Assembly (NCBI GenBank): GCA_021014325.1
Contig: CM037457.1
Coordinates: forward strand, 12,466,538 to 12,530,537
Reading direction: 5' to 3'
DNA length: 64,000 bases
Origin: Plazaster borealis
Lineage: Eukaryota > Echinodermata > Asteroidea > Forcipulatida > Labidiasteridae
The translations under genes were made by a program, and so were the position numbers. A model generated the notes under the pieces. The model was not told where the DNA came from and did not search any database. It saw only the letters and a program-made list of their open reading frames with translations. Shown here one piece after another: positions 56,987 to 64,000 of the stretch (positions within the stretch are counted from its first letter, which is position 1; every line of letters begins with the position of its first letter).

Positions 56987-57441
56987 TGTCTGCTTACAGC
57001 CAAAATACCATCTCGTACCCTCTGTGACTGGTATCCTGCTTATTTTTGCTTAGCAGAAATCTGTTCAGCAATATTTTCTGCTTAAAGGCACTGTACACGT
57101 TTGGTAATTACTCAAAATATATATTAGCATAAAAACTGACTTGGTACGAGCAACAGAGAGCTGTTGGTAGTATAAAACACTGTGAGAAACGACTCCCTCT
57201 GAAGTAACGTAGTTTTTTTAGAAAGAGGTAATTTCTCACTAAAATAATAACTGAAAGCACACAAATTTGTACAACAAGGGTGTATTTTCTTTCATCATTT
57301 TCTTGCAACTTCGATGACCAATTGAGCCCAATTAATGTTCACAGGCTTGTTATTTTATGCATATGTTGGGATACACCAAGTGAGAACACTGGTCTTTGAC
57401 AATTACCAAACGTGTACGATGCCTTGTAAAATTGGGCCCAG
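56987..57441 (-). mobile_element. GGGCCCAATTT MITE split by a TTAA-type MITE
   Basis: The outer element runs from about 56987 (GTCTGCTTACAGCCAAAATA, GGTATCCTGCTTATTTTTGC, CAATATTTTCTGCTTAA) and resumes at 57427 with GTAAAATTGGGCCCA. A complete relative at 61556-61750 shows the uninterrupted order. The insertion at 57082 used a TTAA inside the outer element. Confidence 0.75.
57082..57426 (-). mobile_element. TTAA-type MITE nested in another MITE
   Basis: TTAA, AGGCACTGTACACGTTTGG, the family interior without most of the central hairpin, then CCAAACGTGTACGATGCCT. The right TTAA has mutated to TGTAA. Orientation is opposite to 10366. Confidence 0.85.
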
Positions 57442-58867
57442 GGATGACACCTGCATGGTCCGTTTTGTGTCCGTACAAATTTATCAAATCGCCAATATTT
57501 CCTAAAGTGGCACCTTCTGAGTGTGTTGATCGGTGGTATCATTTATCAGTAGAGGTGCCCGCCCCATTTGGTATCATCAAATCGACTTTGAAGTTGTTGT
57601 CGAAATTTGAAGAAGAAACAAACACCTTTATCAACTTTTTTTATTAGGGCCTATTGAGTTAAATATTGCGAGTTATTGTTTCAAATGGTACAGTATAGGG
57701 ACTTCTATAAAGACATCTTATTTGTATGTGTGGACCGGGTATAATTCGTAATAGTTAGGGAAATATTAATATATTTTTCTTAACAAGTACTCTATCATCA
57801 ATATTGTGCCGAAAGTCGTCAATGTTTCAAAAAGTACGAGAGATTCCGAGACAATAGTTAGTGTTTATCAGTGGCAACAGCGCCCCTTCATAATATCCCG
57901 GCCAATTTCACAACAAAAACTCATTCCATCCTGATGGCTCAATCAATTTCGTTTGAAAATGAATGCTCTCATACATCAGCACTCAACAGTCATAAGGTGT
58001 AATTCAAATTTAACAGTTTAGAATTCACTATTCACATCAAAGATCATCCAATTTCATTCGGTCACAAAGATCATTAAATTTCGTAAAAGCACACAGCAAG
58101 AGACTGTCAACTATTCAACTTCATCAACTAGCAAACATGTTTAAAATTGTTGAACTGATAAAAATCAGACAGTGCAACATTCAATATAATATTGTAGTCC
58201 TATCTGTTCTTCCATTGGGCTAGCTGTGTACAAATCGTGCCTACAGGAAGTCCAGGCTCTGTGGCTCTTTCAGAAACATGTAATGTCACAGGCTACATGT
58301 TCTATGTTCATAGTCATATAGATCTCATGCATTTGGGGGGGGGGGGGGGTGTACTTCTGTTCAAGAGGTATAGTGTGTTCAAGTAGGCCTATGGGAACTT
58401 TGGGGGGGGGGGGCACAAAGAAGAAAGCATCAACCTCTCAGTGAAACATTTTCCAACATTTTAGATGCTTTTTTAATTTACCTGTCACATACGCTTTAAA
58501 TCTTCACAGTTCACCAACAGTACGTAATATTATTGTTTTCTGTTAATAAAACTTGTCACTTTATAATCACAAACAGTTCAATCATCGATATTGCATAGAA
58601 TGATGCGTCTATCAGAACGCATGCAACATAATACAAATGGATGGGCGGGTTCGGGGCTACAGTCATACAGCCGACAGGAGTTATATGAGTGCCTCGTTAT
58701 GAGTTATTATAATTGTGAGTGCCTCGTGAAAAATAATCACATTGACATTGACATTAACACTCAACAGCAATATTATGTATGCCTTCCTGCCTACGCAACG
58801 ACAACAATATAATAGTATTTCTTAATCGAATTGCATAAAATGGTCCAAGGCTCTTAATCTTTTTTCT
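57442..58867. other. Intergenic, no gene recognised
   Basis: G-runs at 58336-58349 and 58403-58413. The 58220-58330 part matches 1515-1620 (GCTGTGTACAAATCGT, GGCTCTTT). An 83-codon frame at 57396-57647 starts inside the MITE and has no domain. Confidence 0.4.
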
Positions 58868-59376
58868 ACTGTGGCTCATTTTCGCCAATTCCTCTGGGAA
58901 CTCTTTTTTACGACTTTATATCGCCGTAGTATATCGCGAAATAAATCGCCGTTATTACGTTCTGGCGCCGTACTATTGTGTTATATCGCCATACTATTGC
59001 GTTATATCACCCAACTGTTGCATTAATCGCCTTATTTTATTACATTATATCGCCATATTAATGTGAGTTATATCGCTGTAGGTACTATGTGTTATATCGC
59101 CGTTCATGCGTTAAATTGCTGCATTTTATTGCAATCGCCGTATTTTATTGTGTTATACCAGCGTATTCTTTTGAAAATAATCACATTGCCGAACTATTGC
59201 GTTATGTCGCCCAGCCATAGCAATACAATATGGCGATATAACACAATAACAAATGGCGATACACAAAGGTATACGACGATATAACGCAATAGTACGGCGA
59301 TGATAGCTATAGTACGGCAATATAACGCCGTAAAAAACAACATGGTTCTCTAGAAATTGGCGAATAGGAGCCACCG
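58868..59376. mobile_element. Inverted-repeat element filled with TATATCGCC repeats
   Basis: The left GTGGCTCATTTTCGCCAATT and the right AATTGGCGAATAGGAGCCAC are inverted complements with few mismatches over about 35 bases. Most of the interior is a degenerate array of a roughly 22-base unit (GTTATATCGCC plus TACTATTGC) in forward orientation on the left, switching to GGCGATATAACGCAATAGTA on the right. The whole thing can fold on itself. Non-coding. Confidence 0.8.
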
Positions 59377-60860
59377 TCTTTTGGCCTCAGACTGCTCTGA
59401 AGTAAACCAAAAATGTTACAGCTACAGCATTGAGGATGGTATATTTGAGGAAGAGTGCGTTCGTTACAATCCACCGATGAGCTGAACATAAAAGACGTCG
59501 TACACATTTTGCGTTACTGATATGTCTCTGATATGAGCGCAATCTTGAAAACGCAATCCGTTGGCATTTTGGCATTATTCAGTTATCGTTGCCCAAGGTG
59601 AACACACTTCAAGCTGAAATAGGCCTACTCCTTGTGTCATTCAGTGACAATTTAGTTGTCATCAATGCTGTAAACAATAAATGTTGTAACTAATCCAACT
59701 TCAAAAATCCTGTAACTATCCCACTTTTCCACTTACAGATATCTTCAATAGGACCGACTACTTTAATTCATAATTACTATAATTATTAAGTTGCATCTTA
59801 TTACACGTCTGCAGTACTGTACATTTACACCGTTTACTCTCATAAAACTACAACTGCAAAACTGCAAGCCAAAGTATTAAAACCTGCTAAATATTGCACT
59901 AAACTTGCTTTCATAGCAAAGGCAATTTGATTTGCACAAACACCGGACATACGCTTTTTTTGTATTTCAGGGCGTGGTTTAAACCAGTCATGTTTGGTCA
60001 CCAAAAGCTCATCATCCAATAAGAAGGGTTAATTTAGAATGTGTTAATGCTGTAGTAGAGGGTTGTTGACTGAAGTATTGTTACGAACGACCAGATGGGC
60101 CAATTTAGTATGAGTTGTTGGGAAAACATGTTTGGCTTGCAGCCGAAATGCCTGGCAAAGGCGTGTGGTTGGTTCGGACCTTCTTATACTGCTTCACCTT
60201 TTAAAGCAATTTCATAGTTTGATTTTAGTGTTTATTTGTTTCCAGAGAATCGAGCCTCGGAACCCCAATGTTTTACTCCTTTGTGTTAGCAGTTTCCTTA
60301 CCCTACTCTAAACACATGATTAACCGGAGTTGTTTGTGAAATAGTATACTTTATTGAACAGCACACCTGGAGCCTTCGTCTTTCTCAGAGACTTCACATA
60401 ACACATTAATATATATATCTCTATTTAATTTATTCATGAATTGTCTAATCCAACTGAATGAAGACTATACAATGATTTTATTTTACAATGATACCATCAG
60501 ATATATTTGTAAAAAATATTAATTAAGTTAAAGACGTTCCTCATCGATCTTGGCCCATGTTTCATATTATGTTCGTAAGTGTGACGTAATTCCACTGTAA
60601 GCCACGCCCACATCACACAAACTGGCTCCACTAATTACCAGAGTTGCATAAGCAAGTTTTTCTTGATGATTTATGCAAGAAAAGTTTAATAATTCAGCTT
60701 GGCTTTTTACAAACGTTCTCCAAAGACTCGAGGTCTTCTCAGAATTATTACTTGTTGTCACAACGAAATGGGTGATTTTTGGTAAAATTACACACTCGTG
60801 TGCCAGCTGTGGAGCCAGAGAACGCATGTGACGCAATGACTTCCCAACATGATATACATT
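59377..60860. other. Intergenic, no gene recognised
   Basis: AT-rich sequence without recognisable exons. The 107-codon minus frame at 60567-60890 has no known domain and overlaps the end of the next element. Confidence 0.4.
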
Positions 60861-61328
60861 AGGTGCGTTCCGCTCTGGCGAACAATGCAAACGTTTGACA
60901 TGCGCAAGTTTTCAAAACGGAACGCATTGCCGGCAGTAAAGGCGTTTGCACCGTTTGCGGAATTCGGAGAGCGGTCTAGAGGAGGAAGTTGGACAAAATT
61001 AATGACTAGTACATCAGTAACTTAACTGACCTAAGCCTTCCTAAAACAAATAAAAAATAAAACATACTTGTTTGTAGAGAGTGTACATTATGTTATAAAT
61101 TGTTATTGTTTACAAATTGCTGATCGTATTTAGTAATGGAAATATTTGAACTTTTAAGAGCAGATGATAAAACAGTGACCAACACAAGGAGTATTCATTA
61201 TAGATACTGCACAATGATTGATTCGAAAAATATTGATTCGAACGTGCATACAGTTATACAGCGCGTTCCGTTTTGCGTACACAGTTATATAACGTTTGCG
61301 CAAACGTTTGCGTAAGCGGACCGCACCT
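60861..61328. mobile_element. 468 bp element with AGGTGCG...CGCACCT ends
   Basis: AGGTGCGTTCCGCT at the left pairs with AGCGGACCGCACCT at the right with one mismatch. Next to both ends are GCAAACGTTTG-type words in both orientations. The interior is AT-rich and non-coding. No target duplication is clear. Confidence 0.65.
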
Positions 61329-61332
61329 CAGA

Positions 61333-61490
61333 CCAGGGACCGATTTTACATGAGAGCCAAGACTGAGCTTAAATGTGTATTAATCTTAATTGCTTTGCCA
61401 AGTGTGACACCACAATACAAATTACCAAGTCAATATCGACAACTCATCTTAAGCATAAATCTTACACTGCTTTGTGAAATCGGCCACTGG
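61333..61490. mobile_element. Short MITE with CCGATTTCAC-type ends
   Basis: CCAGGGACCGATTTTACATG at the left and TTTGTGAAATCGGCCACTGG at the right are inverted complements with a few mismatches. The CCGATTTCAC core matches the ends of the 3.13 kb elements at 27016 and 30203, so a common transposase source is possible. Confidence 0.6.
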
Positions 61491-61555
61491 TATATCATTG
61501 GTGCAAATTGAAGTCGGCCTGCTTTAGAGGGAGTATGCTCAGTCCCTTCGCTTAC

Positions 61556-61750
61556 AAGAGCCAAATTTCATGGAGCTGCTTAAGCACAAAAAGAAGCTAA
61601 GCACAGGCAAATTATCCTTACCAGAGTAAGGTTACCAGCCAAAATACCATGTCACATGTACAATCTGTGACTGGTATCCTGCTTATTTTTGCTTAGTAGT
61701 AAAATTTTAAGCGATATTTTCTGCTTAAGCAGCTCTACAAAATTGGGTCA
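61556..61750 (+). mobile_element. GGGCCCAATTTCA-type MITE, complete copy
   Basis: AGCCAAATTTCATGGAGCTG, CTTAAGCACAAAAAGAAGC, GGTTACCAGCCAAAATACCA and GCTTAAGCAGCTCTACAAAA then TTGGGTCA. It gives the uninterrupted order used to interpret 56987-57441. Confidence 0.75.
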
Positions 61751-62018
61751 AGGATTGACTCATTGAAAATGAAAGCTTCCTTTGTGTTTTGTTTTTACCC
61801 GTCAGGTCAAAATTGTTAATGAAGCACAAAAGAACCCCATGTTGATCTCTCCCAGTTCATCGCACTTTTAAGCTATAGAATGGCAATTCATGTATTTATT
61901 CATTCTGGTTGTGAAGCCGAGGGTTCTCAGATAAGCGAACTCAATGGAGAGAAAACAAGGAAGCAAGTTTCAACCTTTTGATGTTGGAGGAAGGGACTGA
62001 AAACCCCAATCCACATAG

Positions 62019-62092
62019 TGCCCCCGGCGGGACTCGAACCGGGTCCAGGTGGAAGGCAAGGAAAGAAACCTCTATGCCAACTCGACCACCCC
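62019..62092 (-). mobile_element. tRNA-like SINE head on the minus strand
   Basis: Read on the minus strand, an A box (TGGTCGAGTTGG) and a B box (GGTTCGAGTCC) are perfect with about 40 bases between them, as in pol III promoters. The 5' end is not complementary to the 3' end GGGGGCAC, so no acceptor stem forms. A tRNA-derived repeat is likely, and no functional tRNA. Confidence 0.55.
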
Positions 62093-64000
62093 ACATACAA
62101 ATACACTGGGGGGAGGGGGGGGCACATCAATAGTTTAATTTCCCAAGGGTACAAATTCCAGAAAGGAAAGTTTTCACTTAAAACAAATCCTGTAATTTGA
62201 CTTGACTGATCGGAAGCTCAACGCTCTTTTCACAAGTACCGATGTAATGCCTTTAACTGCACTTCAGTATTGCCTTATAAATACATAACCCCAATATTTA
62301 CAAGCATCTGCTCTATAAATAGTTGAACAACAGTTTAGTTTTACTTAGCTAGCAAGTTCGACAGGTAGCTTGCAGTATACAGGTACCGTCACACGCTGGC
62401 TAAGCCGGTGACCCAGCTGCTGCTTGTTTGACCAATAACAATGGGCAATGTCGTAAGTCATGGCAACCCAAAACTCCAGAAATATCAAATATTATTTCGT
62501 GTTTGACGGTTATTAATAGTGTAGACTGTGTGAATAAAAAACCTTGTGAATTCTTTGAAAAATTGTTTTTCGATATGTGCTTGCTTGTTACTTTGTAATT
62601 ACTAAACATTCAATCTTCTGGACGGCTAAATGATATTGACTACTGGACAATACAAGCGTTGACAAAAATTTGATTAAACCATGGGTTTGATTCTCCCACT
62701 TGATTTTTCTCTTTTTGAGGACAACGTTCGAAAATAATTTAGCCAGCCAACCGACTTTCTATAAACATGGAACTGAATAACTGCGTTTGTAACCAGTCAT
62801 CTTTCATAGACGACATATTAAATGCGGTGACAAGTTCTATGTTATGATTGACAATGCAAATTTTCAATATCAAACTGTAAAGCCTATGATAGATTGTTTT
62901 TTTTAAGATGTTGAAAAGGGAGAACATTTATCTTTGTTAAAGTGAAGACGGTAATATGAACAAGAGGGCAAATACAAATTGGCGGGGACTGAAGTTAATT
63001 TGGATGAGTGCTGCCCCATACAATGCTTAACACACATTGGTGTATGGGTTAAAACACAAGCAATATTCTACATCCCTGATGCAAATTTTACATCTTCTAA
63101 AAGACTACTGCCCCGTTTATTTCTTTTTGTTCAAACACTCAAGAATCAGCCAGAAAATGAACAGGTCTGAAACCTATCCAGGAGTACTGAAAAGAGTGAC
63201 AACTTTAATTTAAAGTTGATATAATATCCTATTAACTTCTTTTTCCCCTTTTCCTTTTATGAGTAATAAACATTTTAAGGAAGTATATTTGTGGAACCCA
63301 TGTGAAATATTGCGTCAAACTGCAGGGTCCCCAAGATGTTTTAATTGTATTAAAGACATGCATATAGTGAATTGTATGAAAATGATTTTTATCAAATACT
63401 TGTGAACTATTGCCGAATTATTGTCTAACTTGAGGCAACATTTTATTTGACAAGTTCTTCTTCTGTAAGATCCAAAATCAGAACGGTTAGTAGTGGTTGG
63501 TGTGAATGATCTGTTAGTAGTATTAGTAGCGAGTGTATGAATGGATGATGCCATCATTATATTGCATTAGATGTAATTAGTAATTTGCATGGATTTATAT
63601 ACATATTATGGGTTTTTAAAACTAATTTCTTTCCGCATATGACCAATAGCTGTTAGTTCCCTTCCCAGTAGTTTTTTGCTACCATGACAACATGCAAGAA
63701 TTACAGAGGCAAACAGGACAGCACCTGGGCCCACTTAGATCCAGCGCCGGCCAGTGTCAACCAGCTCAATCCAGTTTATTCCGGTTCGACTCATTCCTGT
63801 TAGTAGTTTCATGCAGAGAGCTCTAGCTGTACACATCAATATTCCCTTCCCTTTGCCTTATAAATAAAGCATCGAGTTTACTTATGAGTGCTTCTTGTCA
63901 ACCAGCACGAAATGACCACTACATCAAACCTTATCAGCAAGTGGCTCACCGTTTTTGGTTTAAAAAAGTACTGGGTTTGCAAGAAATGTTGTCACAGAGG
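62093..64000. other. Right end of window, no gene recognised
   Basis: A G-run lies near 62107-62120. Near 63858 ATAAATAAAGCATCGAG looks like a polyadenylation region and might be an LTR or 3' UTR fragment, but nothing nearby supports either. The short frames have no domains. Confidence 0.35.

Noticed and set aside
57396..57647. 83-codon frame after the nested MITE
   Set aside because: It starts inside the MITE and shows no family resemblance.
62019..62092. Functional tRNA gene on the minus strand
   Set aside because: The two ends are not complementary, so no acceptor stem forms.

Overview
This window is eukaryotic: AT-rich, intron-containing, and dominated by short non-autonomous transposons, tRNA-derived SINEs and tandem repeats. 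The repeat style (many TTAA-flanked hairpin MITEs, SINEs with tRNA A/B boxes, frequent AGGCCTA words) and the protein sequences suggest a marine invertebrate deuterostome, most likely an echinoderm and perhaps a sea star. That assignment is inference, because no marker gene settles it.

Layout. 1-14 kb is a repeat field: a duplicated module (1.7-3.5 kb), a four-unit ~740 bp tandem repeat (4.3-7.2 kb), several inverted-repeat MITEs and a SINE nested in an older element. 14-46 kb carries four same-strand paralogs of a P-loop sulfotransferase-like protein (14.2, 21.2, 39.8 and 44.8 kb). Copies 3 and 4 are intact. Copy 1 has a one-base deletion inside its P-loop region, and copy 2 has a one-base insertion near its C-terminus. 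A tail fragment of copy 2 lies at 24.4 kb. Flanking DNA was duplicated with the genes, and the copies look like mosaics of each other (probable gene conversion).

The wide gap between copies 2 and 3 is filled by transposons. These include a 1.05 kb element with terminal arrays of CACTTCGTACC, two near-identical 3.13 kb inverted-repeat elements each flanked by CAG, and an element with an 8-bp target duplication (30.18-35.26 kb) that has itself received one of the 3.13 kb elements and a 976 bp TTAA-flanked element. Downstream lie an array of TTAGGG repeats in the loop of an inverted repeat (36.1-36.4 kb) and a duplicated tRNA-like unit (38.3-38.9 kb). A 5'-truncated LINE (42.0-43.7 kb) sits between copies 3 and 4.

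46-64 kb. On the minus strand, five exons recognisable as the C-terminal part of CYFIP (Sra-1/PIR121, a WAVE regulatory complex subunit) lie between 54.46 and 48.31 kb. Several expected exons are missing, one exon has a frameshift and another an in-frame stop, so this looks like a decaying partial paralog. The remainder is MITEs, SINEs and unassigned sequence. I see no CRISPR array, operon, prokaryotic gene, rRNA or convincing functional tRNA.
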